NCBI GenBank assembly: GCA_944474755.1
Contig: OX104122.1
Location: forward strand, 19,617,714 to 19,681,713
Direction of reading: 5' to 3'
DNA: 64,000 nucleotides
Origin: Limnoperna fortunei
Taxonomy: Eukaryota > Mollusca > Bivalvia > Mytilida > Modiolidae
Position numbers and translations under genes: made by a program. The notes below the pieces were generated by a model. That model was not told the origin of the DNA and ran no database searches. It saw only the letters and a program-made list of their open reading frames with translations. Shown in pieces: positions 21,201-33,610 of the stretch. The first letter of the stretch is position 1. Each line of letters starts with the position of its first letter.

Positions 21201-23711
21201 CAATGTATTGCTTAGCGCCATTATCTGAAATTAAGATTCATCATTCGCATAAGACGATTAAGATGGGCGGTGTATTTAATAAAGTTTATCACAGTTCAAA
21301 TGGTAATTAACTAATTTTAATTTCGAGGTTTTTTAATGGTATTCTGTGAAATGTACGCGTTGACTGCATATTTAAGTAAAGACAATTTTTTTAAACTATC
21401 TTAGTTTCTTTTGACTTTTTAGACTCACTACAAAATACAGTGGTATCCAACTCAATCAATTCTCGACTGAAGTATATAAAACTTTCATAAAATTCAATGC
21501 AGATCTTTCTCTCAGGTTCAAATAACTGCCGTAGTACCCTTTTCTAAAGATGCAAATTTTTATCTACTTCGTCATCAAATTACATATCGAAAACACCTTA
21601 CGTTTATTTCTTGAGTGATCGATGAATTCTTATTGATTGTGCAATTATTGAATGTATAAAAGAATTATTTTGTTTATCTTCCAATGCGCACAAAGTTCAC
21701 TGACAAAACATAAAACTATTGAAAACACCTTGGCCCACCATTATTATTTATATAATTTATATTTTGTAAAGCAAATGTAAAACGTTTTGAGTATTGAGTA
21801 ATCAACAGAAAATAGTCAAAGAGTAAGCTAGCAAAGCACTTCAGAAAGGCATATGCAAATATCACCAGCAACAAAATAAACCCCCATTACCGTTGCTGTT
21901 TTTCGACTTTGAAGTAACAAACAATAGGTTTGAGATCAAACTGCAGTTTTATAATTGCATTCATTATTGTTTATATGTGAACGTCATTCCAGTTAGTTCC
22001 GATTTAGGAAATGTTATACGCTGATTTCATATAAATATCCTAATTTCAATACGAAACCAATAATTTGTTTGTTTGACTAGACACCATTAAATACAAAATA
22101 TATTTGTTATGATTATGCATATAATTCATACAGTCATTTTTCGTCTAAACAGGACATTTTATATACAATAAGACTGTTCCGCAAAAGTTTTTTTTGCAGT
22201 AATGCGACTTTTATTGGTGATAAATTATATAATTTTCCGTTATTATCTCCTACAAGCGTATATATGTATTGGACACTGACAAAGAACTAATGTAAAATTT
22301 ATAGCAAAACAGTAAAATATGAGTTTTATTTGTCTACTCACATTTTGTCTTTATGAATACCGTATTACAATACTAAAATGATTAATAAAATAGATAATAC
22401 ATGTATATGTAATTTTTCATCAATTATCAATCATCGTAGTGTCAACACCTAGACTACTTATATGCTTTACTTTATGCTTTATGATTTAACAACCCCAAAA
22501 CATATTAGTCAACGAAATAATACGTTGTTTTAGAACATAGCGATGAGTCGAGTGAGGAATATTTGAGCTAGAGGCATTTGATATACATATTGAGATTGAT
22601 TGCGTGGATACTTAACATGCAGCAAACAGTGTTGGTTATATCGAAAGTAAACAAACAATTAATCGAATTTTGGGTAATGTAATAGGTTTGATAAAAGTTA
22701 GGACAGATAATTTTCCCACTCCTCTGTTCATGGATTATTTCAAGAGCTTTTCACCTGTGGTAAGAAGAGTGATACTATAAAACACCTTACATAAACAAGC
22801 ATTAATGATGATAAGAGTAGAATGTAACAACTATTCACACCTTAACCTGTACAACAAGCCATCTACAAATTTCATGTACCTGTTATAAGCTTGGTTTCAA
22901 ATCTCCAGAACACGTATCTCTCCACGTGCGTGTTTTAGGGTATTTTTTAATTGGGATGATTGATCAGTTTTATTCACAAATTAAATGTCATCAAAGGTAG
23001 CAATTTAAGGAACTTTACAACGCAATGCATCCGTTTCTTCTAATCAAAATGCATCAATGGCGATAAACCCACAAAAAATTAAAAATCCAAAGATTAAGAT
23101 CTGTATCTATCATGTCAATAAAGAAGATTTTTGTGTGCATTCCTTGTATTAGACCAACTACAGGTCATTGGGTTATTATTATTTTAATATTATTACCCTG
23201 CCAATACAGAAAAATTCATCCGCATATACCCGAATCCATATGAAAACCACGTGGACTTGCGCATGTTATTTTCCCTTTAATGTTGACTTGCTTGTTCTAA
23301 CTGAAATGGAAACAACGATTGATTTAGTAAACAGATCAAAATATTTCATGTGCGTTCCATTATGAGTTATTTCGAACCTTTTTAGTTTCAAGACTATCTG
23401 TTTGCAATAATTAGGAATGTGTGATCTTCAAACGCTTTCGTGATCTTCAAACACTTGAAACGATTGGAATTAACATCTTATTACCAAAGATAAAGTGGTA
23501 TAAGATAAGTTGACAGATATTATTTTTACTATATAAATAAAAACCAGATAGTAAATAATGGAGATTTTAAGGTGATTCACCTTTTAATACAAGTAATCTA
23601 TTGCATCTGAATATGGTTTACATAATCGCTTTGTAGGCTTACCAAGAAGTCTTACATTAGATTTAAATATTTTAGATCGTATAAAATAAACTTCATCGAT
23701 TGAAAATAGAG
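21201..23711. other. No gene or clear repeat seen
   Basis: Low-complexity AT-rich DNA. Open frames are below 70 codons and without domain motifs. Confidence 0.6.
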
Positions 23712-23950
23712 CTGCCCAGTGCGTCCTAAAGGGGGGATTGCCGAATAGGAGAGGCCGTCTAGTTTAGGGCGGGGAGCTTCAGGTCATAGTTAAAGCCTGG
23801 CCTAGGATTACAGTGGGTGATAAAGACCCCTCTTTAAATTTTGAACAACAGGAGCCACTGTGAAAGCCTAAATTCTTAGCCCCCAGCAAATGCAACATAC
23901 TTTTCCATTTCCAATTAAAATTGTGTTCCCTTTGGTAACAGTATCAGCAA
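23712..23950 (+). repeat. GCGCGTCC-family SINE-like repeat, diverged, no tail
   Basis: CTGCCCAGTGCGTCC, GGAGAGGCCGTCT, CAGGTCATAG, AAAGCCTGGCC and CAGTGGGT follow the family order; the tail is lost after AAAATTGTGTTCCCTTTGG. Confidence 0.7.
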
Positions 23951-24169
23951 TGTAAACACTCGTTTTCTTCGTATGTTTTTTATATGATGATATTTACTGT
24001 TTTTGAATGGTATCAGACGTAAATCATAGGTTGTGTGCTGACTATGCATATATTAGTGTTCTTTGGATTTCCTGCAGCTCTGGCGTACGGTGTATATATT
24101 TCACAACGTTTTGCTGGATTCTTTGAACGGTATTTCCATTTTCTAGACCGCTAACTGCTTTTGAATATT

Positions 24170-24500
24170 AAGTCAAAAATTATGGTCGTTGTACCTAGGT
24201 TATTGTTACTCCATTAGACGTTATGACCGTCAGCCAGCATGATAAGTACGAAAATCCATCTCTCAAACACGATCAAACATTTCACCGAGTCATAAGAAGT
24301 TTTTCCGATTCCTTGATTTTACCTTATCTAGACATGACTATGAGTAACTTCTAGAAAGACGTCTAATCAGCTCATTCGTCCGGAGCATATTAGTGCATCC
24401 ATGCTTTATACTAGATTTGGTAACTCATTTTCTGTTTTGGGGATTCTTGTTTCTGTTGCATGTTGTATATAGTCGTAATCGTCACTTTCACCTGTTAAAC
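24170..24500 (+). repeat. Dispersed repeat copy A
   Basis: ATCTCTCAAACACGATCAAA, CATTTCACCGAGTCATAA, TATCTAGACATGACTATGAG and GGAGCATATTAGTGCATCC align in order with 26260-26560. Both recall the end of a common mussel retroelement, from memory only. Confidence 0.5.
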
Positions 24501-25495
24501 GTTTTCTTGCAATGTTTTATATATCTGTTTGATAGGCAGTAACGACTTTCTCCTCCTATGCTATCTAACATTAGAAGTTAATGCATGTATAAGAATGTGT
24601 GTACACCGAAAAAGAAGCTTTTTACCTCTTCAGAGTTTAAGAGCAACCACATCGCAGCGCTTATTAATTCATTTTTTTATGAAATTGATATCGCAATGCA
24701 TGATCCTTTATCACCACTTTCTCTTCAGCTTCAATGGCCTATATTAGCGGCTTTTATGTACAAATTCTCATCCTGATTCATTTGTTTTTGTTGTCTTTTT
24801 TACACTCGCTATAACTTTTTACGGGATCAAGAATAGATGTTTAAAGTTAAAGCAAATTTTTTCTTCAAAACGTGTATCTTAGTAGTAAATAATACTCCAA
24901 TGAAGCTTTAAACTCTCGTGTATTTATTTTTGATGTGTGAGAAAATTACATACTTCATGTTTTGTGTCACAGGTTCTTTCATAGCACGACATGTTTTTAA
25001 TTCTTACAACAAAGGCCAATTCCTGAACAGCTATCAGGTATAATTTAAATAGAATTATTTTATTTCCGTAAAATGCATACACAATTATTCCTGAGAGACA
25101 ATTACATGATTAAAATAGCCGTGTTTAATGCCCCGAGAATGTGTAATTAAGCCTAAAATAATTCAAGAATTTTAAAAGTTCTTTTAATTATACTTTTTGT
25201 GACAAATGTGTTATGAAGTTTTATAGAAAATAATGGTAGACCGTTGCCACACGAGAATACTCCTATGATTGCGGCAAACCAGAGATTATAGCAATCATCA
25301 CTTTATTAGTCCATATGTAGCGATTAACTGTGTTAATATCAACATTTCTCTTTTTTTAAACATTTTCATTTCATTTCAAAACAATATTAAAACAGCAATA
25401 TTCCACCAACCATCAGAAACCAAGTTTAATTAATATTTTTTTTACAATAAATCACGCTACTGAAAATTGGAAATAGAAAAGCAAAGAAAATGTAG

Positions 25496-25830
25496 AAAAT
25501 GTTCTTTTTGCGGAACTGCTGTACTGTTTCTTGAAAAGTGGCACAATACGGCGCAGTGCAAAATGTTGCTTATAGGGGTGGCTTATATTCTTTTAAACTG
25601 GCCCAAAACAGTGCTAAATATTCTTTTTGTGGGATGGTTGTACTGTTTCTAGAAAACTGGCCCTATACTGCAAAGTGCTAAATGTTCTTTTTTAGGGATG
25701 GCTTATCCTTTCTAAAACACCTGGTCAATACGGAACAGTGCTATTATTCTTTTTGAGAATGGTTGTACTGAAAAATGGCCCAATACCACACACTGTTAAA
25801 TGTGCTAAATGGTGTACTAGCACCATGGCA
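25496..25830 (+). repeat. Diverged ~64-bp tandem array, about 5 units
   Basis: Units near 25496, 25560, 25615, 25679 and 25742 share AAATGTTCTTTTTG, GGGATGGTTGTACTG, AAAACTGGCCCAATAC and CAGTGCT. Two units have lost about 9 bases. Old minisatellite; no coding function. Confidence 0.8.
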
Positions 25831-26259
25831 TTAATTATGGTTTGATTGAGTGCGGTTTTACGACACTTTATATTGTAATAGACACATTTTACATACACAT
25901 TTATTGAATTCCATTCCAACGAACATTTGTTTGATTTGTTCGTATTGCAAACACACTAAATTCTACACAAGGGTTATCCTTGTTTTATTTTCAGTAACCA
26001 CCTGTTCAAAATATAATATCTAATGTTGTCCTCCAACAAAAATAGATTTGAATTGATCTATTTTTCACCAAGAACCATTGACTCAGCAAAAATTTAGCAA
26101 AATTTCAGCATCTCTGACGTGTGGTGTGTAAATTTATACGTTATGCTAGGTCCTGTGATAGGAATTCATATTTACTCTACCTCTCATTGCTGATGACTAC
26201 TAAGCTACCCAAACACGTTTTTATTTTTGTGGTTTAAAACTTTTATTGTCGTCGCCATG

Positions 26260-26560
26260 GCTTAATGGAGCGTTATGAAAAATCTATTCCTCAAAAACGA
26301 TCAGACAATTTCGCATAATTATATCCTACTCCTGGATTTGACGTTTTCTTAGACATGACAAAAGTAACTCGACTGATGTCTAATTAGAGGCATGCACTAG
26401 TTACTCGTAAAGAGCACCTGAGTGCACCAGTGGTTTCTATTGGGTTCGGTGACTGACTTTCTTTTTTTTTGTGTTGTACATGTTGGCCTTAATCCGGATT
26501 TGTAAGTGTCTATTTAATTTCGGGTCTTGTTGTTTTTTTCGGTCGGTTTCCTTGCTATTT
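26260..26560 (+). repeat. Dispersed repeat copy B
   Basis: CTATTCCTCAAAAACGATCA, CTTAGACATGACAAAAGTAA and AGAGCACCTGAGTGCACCAG match copy A at diverged but ordered blocks. Confidence 0.5.
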
Positions 26561-27029
26561 TTTAGATTAAATTTTTTAAACTCTATGTACAAAAAATGTT
26601 AAATATATAAAACCATAAGCTCAAATATTGTTATTGGGCGTAAGAACATTTAAAATTATAAAAAAACCAAGTAACTACAATAGATGTCTTGTCTCGTTCC
26701 TGGCAAAGAAAAACGTTTGGCTGTAATGCTTTACTTTTAAGTTAACTGTAAATGTCTCAATTTTACGTAAATGAGTAAGAAAGCTAAATAAGACATAAAA
26801 CAAAATTATAACACACAGACACAGTATATTTTCTGCTGTTATTCAATTGCACTGACAGATACCCAGTATTTGTACCATTTTACGTCGCTATGAAGTTATG
26901 CTGGGATTGGTCCTTATTGTAATCTATATCTCCTGGATTATGCTTTCTTATCGGGGACTTAATTCTCTGCACCATCCCAATACTTCAATCCTGGGGCAGT
27001 CAAACTTTTGTTTCCGTTGCTCCTATTCT

Positions 27030-27128
27030 TTTTCCTTTCATTTACTGTCTTTAAACTTGTTTTTGTCCTGAATATAGATAAACATTGCTTGCTGGATGTG
27101 AAAGAAACATTTAACCAATCAATCAACC
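27030..27128 (+). repeat. GCGCGTCC-family tail fragment
   Basis: CTTGTTTTTGTCCTGAATAT, ATTGCTTGCTGGATGT and CCAATCAATCAACC match the family's 3' end; the reading frame 27008-27223 runs across it and is not credible. Confidence 0.7.
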
Positions 27129-27249
27129 AATTTTATCAAACCCATGCCTATATTGCAGGGATTTTTACCCGATGTGTTTATTCAGTGTCAAACGTGGTGC
27201 CACACATAAACATTACACAGTGATAAGATATTCTATTGTTTTTGTATAA

Positions 27250-27482
27250 TATTTAACGCTACTTGCAGCAATTTTTAGCTATTTCATGGCGCCTAGTTTT
27301 TATTGGGGGGAAAAACAGGAGTACTGAGAGAAATTCCGAACTGCGGTAGGAAAGCTAGTAATTCTGGTTAATTAATATTATGGTCAAGCACACCCTGCCC
27401 GCGTCCAGACTCGAAACAGCAACCTCAGTGTTGACTAGAAGATGACTGTGTAGCTTAACCATTCGGCCCACCAGAGGCCACT
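27250..27482 (-). repeat. tRNA-headed SINE, complete
   Basis: Minus strand: GTGGCCTCTGGTGGGCCG head, TTTCGAGTCTGGACGCGGG B-box region, then AATTACTAGCTTTCC, TTCTCTCAGTACTCCTG, AAAACTAGGCGCCATGAAAT and the tail AGCTAAAAATTGCTGCAAG. Confidence 0.8.
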
Positions 27483-27484
27483 AT

Positions 27485-29932
27485 TATGTTGTATGGAATT
27501 TTAATTTTTGGACGAAAAATTTTCAATAACGACATTTATTTAGATAAATATATCATACAACAAACATTTACATCATAAATATCATTTGATGAAAATAAAT
27601 TTTAATATCACAACGCAACAGTTTCATAGCATTATACAATTAAACATTCAATATTCCAAGAAAATTTGATGTTGACACTGTTATATAACAAGATGTCCAT
27701 AAAGACTTCAAAAATGAAGATATAAATAAATGAAAGTATCGCGAGACTTGTGTATTGTACGTTTCAATATTGTTGCTATGAGCCGATAGAAATTATATCC
27801 GATTGTAATCTTAAACCAATGTCTGTGTTTTAGATTAAAATCTGTCGTTTTGTCAATTTGAAATACAATTATACTGTCCATAGGACACAAGTAACAAACA
27901 GACAACGGAATGTATTCTTAGTGTAGTGTAATTTCCCGTGTTACATATTGTCGGTTTTTTAAAATTCAACTTCATATTTTTATGACCATTTTTGTCGCTT
28001 CCTCCTGTAGATATAAAAAATAGCCTCTTAAGCTCTCGAGAGAAAAAACAAGTATAGATCTGCCAGAAAGTACAGTGTGAAAGGTTTTGGGGCAAGATGT
28101 CTCCAGCTGCTGGGGAGTGGGTCCCATACGTAATGTTCGCCTCCTCTGTTGTGGAGTTACATTTACGACCATGTTCTTTAGAAAGTTGTTATAATTTATC
28201 AATCTAAATAAAACACTTGATAACAATATATTTCAGTGGTCTCTTAGGAAACATTACAGATATGTATTGTGGTTTTTCGATTATTTTCAATTGTGTATTA
28301 CAAGGCAAATGAATTTTATATCTTTTAAAAAATTATATAATTAAACTGTCAAGTTAAAGATATACGATGTTAAACGTTGTTTGTTATTAAACTCTTTATT
28401 ATAAAAAACATGTTTTCTGACAACTGCAATTCGGATGATACTGTTGACAAAAACACTAAAGTATTTATCTTTTAAGCATACAGTAAGCAATATATTAATA
28501 TTCCAACTCATTGTTAAAGATGAGACAACAAATAAAATACTTATCTGATATCTAGAAAGTGGGTCTATTCTTTTGCATTTGACTTTTTTGTTTGTTGATT
28601 TTGGATTGCTTAACAAATATGTTGTTTGTTTGGCAGTGATACGTTTGAACATGTAAATACGATAAAGGACGAAATGTGATATTTTAGGCTTTAGAATGAA
28701 ATGAAAATTGAATGACAACATATTGATATCGAAGCAAAAAAGGCAAATCTCTGTGTTTTTTTTATTTTTCATTTGATTGTTTGATCGCCTTTTGACCCCA
28801 CTTATTTATCAACTATATCAAGGCGTACATTTTTATCAGCGAAAAAAGCCGGAGCATTTGCAATCATAGATTAATTAGCACTTAAGTAGAGTGTATTTTA
28901 AAGGTACAGAGAAAATGATAATGCAAATAATGAATTTTTTAACATTTATTTGCATTTAAACGCTTAACTATATATGCATCCCAATTTAAACAATCAACAG
29001 AAACAGGTGTCGTGTCAAAATGGTACGGACAGTTAGGGCTTATGTAACAGGTGCCCTGTCAAATTAAAAGGGAAATAGTGGTCATTTAGGGCTTAACTAA
29101 GTGGCCTTACATACATTGATTTCTTTAGAAAGAAAATGATGTGCAGTGTAAAGCTTCACTGTAGTCACATCTTTTACAGGAATAAACTGTGTTGTTGTAG
29201 ATTTGCCCTTCACCTATAACGAGACACGTCAGAGGTACACATAATTTAGTGACATGTATTGGTATTACGGCATAGATGTACGTAGGCATCCGCGTACATT
29301 ACAACAGAAGTCCCACGAAACTAATACAAATAATAATATTTCATATGGTTAAAGAAGTCAATTTTTTCATGAGCAAATTCTATTCAAAACGACTGACAGT
29401 AATTAATTGAGTTTTTACGCATTCACACCTAATGTTTTCGTTAGATGAGAAAATGTATTAAAAATCCTATAAGATTTACATTAAAATGTTTAAAAAACAC
29501 CCTTATTAAACGTTAAAAGATTAATTCCTATAGTGTTGTCTCAAATAACCATCTTACTCGCAAATATGCCGAGTTGAAGGCCGGGAAATTGTGGAATATC
29601 TAGAGACACCAAATTACGTAAGAAATTAATGTATATGTATATGTTTTGGTACTGAAAGCGTATGATATCTTTACCGAATACGAAACCAATATATCAACAA
29701 AATCAAAAATAGAACTCACAATGCGGTATTGGGGCGTACACATCAACTCGACATTTCTGGGATTTGTCATATATAACGGAAACATTTTTGCATTTGTAAA
29801 AATGCAAAAAAACAAACGTATGTTTCTTCAAATCAAACTCGTCAGCAAATAAAAAACGTACCATTTGATTATCTACAGCTGTTTCATTAAATACAATATT
29901 AACACAGTTGAACACAATATTAACCAATCCTA
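27485..29932. other. Region 3' of the receptor; may hold its 3' UTR
   Basis: The longest frame (28772-28341, minus, 143 codons) is built from AT-rich codons rich in Ile, Lys, Asn and Phe and shows no domain, so it is treated as chance. A ~55-bp unit is duplicated at 29002-29095 (ACAGGTGTCGTGTCAAAATG and ACAGGTGCCCTGTCAAATTA, each followed by TAGGGCTTA). Confidence 0.5.
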
Positions 29933-31171
29933 TTATACGTCAGAATCACGTGTTGCTTGAGTGTCTTGCGCAGTTATATATGTTGTAGTTTTCCGGACAC
30001 CATTGTTTGTGCGCATGGACTTTTTCACGAACAGTTTAATAAAAGTTTCTCGAAATTGTTTACTCATGGTACAATACAATACAAAGTTTATTCCGTTATT
30101 CAATAATGTCATAATGTCTAATAAATCTCCTAGTGGCATATAAACATTATGGAAAAACTTGTCTATAAGGCCACTTAGAACACTCAGTATTCCTTGTGGT
30201 GTATTAGTTATGATAAATAAAAACACTACCGTTAGAAGCATGCGCGTGGTTCTGTTGCTTCTACTGCTTTTCTTTAGCTTTTTACCAGTGTTGCTTCCGC
30301 TGCTCAGTGCCCCACTTTCTCCGTCAGACAGCGGAACTTTATTTAAAAGCCTTTTACGCCGCTTTTCGGCATCTCGCATTGTCTTTAGTAACAACAAACT
30401 AAAAACTGTCAGCATAAAACAAGGTAAAAGCTTGATAAATATAGCCTGGATCCAAAAGTTTAAATTCTTGAAAACTTTTTCAAACGGTGTGGTATTTTTA
30501 ATATCAACATAATAAATGCTTCCATTTACAACAGTTCCATCTTGCAAAGTTCCGTTATACTGTTCACCAACTATTTCGTAGGTTAACGAATTTGGTAGAC
30601 ATACAAGAAGAACTGCAGCTACTACTATAACACATGCCATTTTTGCTCTTTCTATATTGCACAGTCGTACGCCTCGTCTTGGAAATCTAATAAAGACATA
30701 CCTAAATACCGCAAGTGTAACAGTCAGCCATATTGAAACAGAATGAACAATAACGCTCATAATTGCGTAAGCCATTTGAAACTGAGCTAGCTGGTAAGTA
30801 TCCCTGGCCGGTTGAACTTCTACCCCGTTAATTATATACATGCCTAAAGCCCAAGGAAAATACAACGCCATAGTTAATCCATCGGATATCGCTAATCCCG
30901 TAAGAATAACGTTGGTTGAAGTCAACATGTTCTTGCGGGTGAGGACTACGATATTGAGAATATTAGCCAATACTCCGAACACGCATACACAAGCAGCAAG
31001 ATAGCCATGAATAGGCTTATAAAATTGTTCGAATTGTTTTAAATCTGGTATTTCTGCTACAGAAGCTACGTAGTTCCCCATCGTTGAAGTCTCATACAGC
31101 AGGTATATCTCACTAACATTAATATGTGAATCGGTTTCATTAATTAAATACATAAGGGAACTATGTAACAT
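29933..31171 (-). CDS. Myosuppressin/FMRFamide-type neuropeptide GPCR (dmsr-like), complete 412-aa CDS
   Basis: A class A seven-transmembrane receptor that should sit in the plasma membrane and couple an RFamide-type or myosuppressin-like neuropeptide to G proteins; the ligand is inferred from family resemblance. Rough layout: glycosylated N-terminus 1-53 (sequons at N11, N18), TM1 54-78, TM2 87-110 with LAISD (D97), TM3 133-158 ending FRY (156-158) in place of DRY, TM4 177-198, second extracellular loop with sequons N206, N216 and N226, TM5 237-263, basic third inner loop 264-307, TM6 308-333 with TNTPQG (P325), TM7 347-368 with NFVLY in place of NPxxY, then MSKQFRETF and a Ser/Thr-rich tail. 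HGYLA before TM1, SIWLTVTLAVFRY, RTTRMLL and INFVLYC are hallmarks of the insect myosuppressin and nematode dmsr receptors. The ATG at 31169-31171 is the start: an in-frame TAA lies 9 bases upstream (31178-31180). The CDS has no introns. Odd: no cysteine at the top of TM3 or in loop 2, so the usual disulfide is absent. The nearest antisense AATAAA is about 1 kb downstream (28945-28950). Confidence 0.93.
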   Translation of the reverse strand: MLHSSLMYLINETDSHINVSEIYLLYETSTMGNYVASVAEIPDLKQFEQFYKPIHGYLAACVCVFGVLANILNIVVLTRKNMLTSTNVILTGLAISDGLTMALYFPWALGMYIINGVEVQPARDTYQLAQFQMAYAIMSVIVHSVSIWLTVTLAVFRYVFIRFPRRGVRLCNIERAKMACVIVVAAVLLVCLPNSLTYEIVGEQYNGTLQDGTVVNGSIYYVDIKNTTPFEKVFKNLNFWIQAIFIKLLPCFMLTVFSLLLLKTMRDAEKRRKRLLNKVPLSDGESGALSSGSNTGKKLKKSSRSNRTTRMLLTVVFLFIITNTPQGILSVLSGLIDKFFHNVYMPLGDLLDIMTLLNNGINFVLYCTMSKQFRETFIKLFVKKSMRTNNGVRKTTTYITAQDTQATRDSDV

Positions 31172-31356
31172 AATAATTTATACAAATTATGAACGTAGTT
31201 GATCTGTTGAGAACCAGAAGCAATTTATCTTGCTCTCAATTAAAATTCTGATAGTTTCCACTGCAGAACCTTATATAATTTTAAAATGTATTGACGTTGA
31301 CAGAGTGACTCAAGTTCCAACTGTTACTAAACGTACTTCCAACACGCCTAAAATAC
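31172..31356 (-). other. 5' UTR part of the GPCR exon, with 3' splice site
   Basis: Read on the minus strand, the sequence just right of the receptor CDS gives a pyrimidine-rich stretch followed by TTTTCAG and then GTATTTTAGG; the AG falls at 31358-31357, making 31356 the first exon base. This fits a 3' splice site, so the receptor mRNA probably has at least one upstream non-coding exon that I could not locate. It is the usual arrangement for receptors whose CDS lies in one exon. RNA data would settle the junction. Confidence 0.55.
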
Positions 31357-32805
31357 CTGAAAATACAAATAATTTAACATGATAAACAAGGCAGGTCATA
31401 TAGTTACTATAAATAATAATTCCTCAAAGAGTTAGCATAAAGCCTTCTAACAAATGTAGAAAGTGGTTTTGTTGTGTTTTTAGTCATAGTTTTATTGCAT
31501 ATCGAGGATATATAAAATAAAAGGGCTTAGAACGTTAAAAGTACTCAGTTTTAAGTTATATCCATTTGATAAAATCAACTGTAGAAGTCAATATACGATT
31601 TTTATTGTTAGGTATCGGTTGAGATTTCGAATTCGTAGAGGCACAATGCAAGACACACAGCAAATCTAACCATATCAAAACCTAAAAACAAACCCCAACA
31701 CCCACGTTGAGCTTGCATCACAAATCCGCCTCTAAATGCAAGTATGTTGGTCGAGCCATGTGAAACGACTTGTAAATTCCAAATAGTTTTTTTAAGATTG
31801 TAATACATTTAATTTGTTCGGTAATTTTCGGTAATTAAATATTAAACACTGCAGAAATAAAACAGAAATTAAAGTGTTATAAAGCTTAACTTTTTCTTCA
31901 TTTAAAATGTTCATGCTTTATTAATTAATTATTTGATAAAAAATGGAAAATGCATATCAGAAAAATTAAATTACAATTCCGCGTAATTGTTTTTTTACGG
32001 ACAATTCTATTAATATCTGATACAAAAAAAGATCGTTAAAGAAACAAATCATTTTAGTAAATGTGTCCTAGCCTATGGTTATTTCTCTATTAGTGTAATA
32101 TTGTTAATCATATTGGTGATAAATCACAGCTTTTGATATCTTTATAATCTGTGACTTATCTCTTTTAATAACATGAGGAGTCCGGTTACAGTCTGAATGT
32201 ATGGAATAAATTATGTTGTGGTTGCAAATATTTGGTGCAGACATTTCACGCTTTGACTGAACTGTTTTAAGTGCACTGTAGCAACCAACCCTTACCCCTC
32301 AGGAAAAAAGGTAAAGAAAAACTACCTTATAACTCTGCTAAACGTTTACATAGCATGTGAACCTTATAACTGCTCCAGAACGCTTTAAGGACCATTTATG
32401 ACACCATTTGTGCGAGTTTATATCTGCACTTAACTGTAACATCGTTAAATTGCTGCATTCAGATTTGGTACTGTCAGCCTTTCATTTTAACTTTACAACT
32501 AAATAGCTTTTGACAATTGTACATTTCTCAATTTTGTTGATAATATTAGTTTTCTTTATGACACATTATTTTTGTAAAACGGTATCGAATTATCTACATT
32601 TATCTTTCTTTTTTGCACATTACGTCGGCTTTGTATCACACAATGCACGATTATTCTAAACTGGGAAAAATATTTATATATTCATTTTTGTTACCTTAGT
32701 GCCTATTTCGTTTTCAGTTATTGTATCTTAATTTGAAGTTTATTATTGACGAATGTATCAGTATTAAATGGTAAAGGTATTACCTAAACGGCACAAAGCA
32801 GTGTT
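31357..32805. other. Probable first intron and 5' flank of the receptor gene
   Basis: If the splice site at 31356 is real, this stretch begins with intron sequence on the minus strand. No upstream exon or promoter element could be picked out by eye. Confidence 0.4.
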
Positions 32806-33036
32806 AGTGGCGGGCAAATTAAGCCTTTTGTTAGCTACAATAATTCTGCTGTTATCTATATCAACAAAGGACATGTAAAGCATGCAAAAAATAGCACTTC
32901 TCGTTTACGTCAATCGATATGGTCGAGGCCAGACATGCCGTTATGACCTAACAACACCTGGCAAGAAGGCATCTCCTATCGCGACGTAACAGCTGTGTGG
33001 CTAAAGCAGTGGTAGCCCTCTCAGTCTGAGCCAGTA
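32806..33036 (-). repeat. GCGCGTCC-family SINE-like repeat, diverged 5' part
   Basis: In minus orientation it holds the AAGCCTTTTGTTAGCTACAA block, ACATGCCGTTATGACC, the TCTCCTATCGCGACG block and the head near CCCTCTCAGTCTG. Confidence 0.65.
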
Positions 33037-33383
33037 TTGCGATTTAAATTTCTTAAACATTAAAACATTAGAGTATTATCTAACGTAACTATACATCCTC
33101 AAGTATCTGATTAGCGCTTTCACCGATTATTAAACATTTTTTTGTTTGTGATCATATTTAAATAGATTAAAAGCCCCGTAAAAAGTTTATTACATTTAGC
33201 TAACCCCAATTACAGTTATCAAACGGGTTAATCAGAATGTCATTGATAAAGGTAGAACCAGTACGACTAGTGGCGACACGGTAGCATTCAGCTTAATCAT
33301 GAACTCTACGTTCAATCATGCATATTTATTTATATATAAATCGAATTCTCAAAACCAACTTCTAAATTGATCTTAAGCCTGAT

Positions 33384-33610
33384 AGAGGCCTTAGCACCTA
33401 AGAGTGTAAGTAATAACCTGCTATTGATTAGCGGCGTTCCAACTTAAATTCGAGCCTCACTGCGGCAAAGTGCATAGACTCTAACCTAAAAGACAAGGAT
33501 TGCTAGTGTTTCTGCCAAATGTCGGTTGTTTTTACCAAAAAGGTAAGATAAAAACTGAACGCCACAAAATAGTAGAAAATGCTAAATTTGGCGTTAAGCT
33601 CCTGGAAAAC
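33384..33610 (+). repeat. tRNA-headed SINE, diverged
   Basis: Starts GAGGCCTTAGCACCTAAGAG, has CTGCTATTGATTAGCG and AAATTCGAGCCTCACTGCGG (B box), then ACAAGGATTGCTAGTG and the tail GCTAAATTTGGCGTTAAGC. Confidence 0.72.

Noticed and set aside
28341..28772. 143-codon minus-strand frame
   Set aside because: Codons mirror the local AT content, there is no domain or credible start context, and it reads through low-complexity DNA. Treated as chance.
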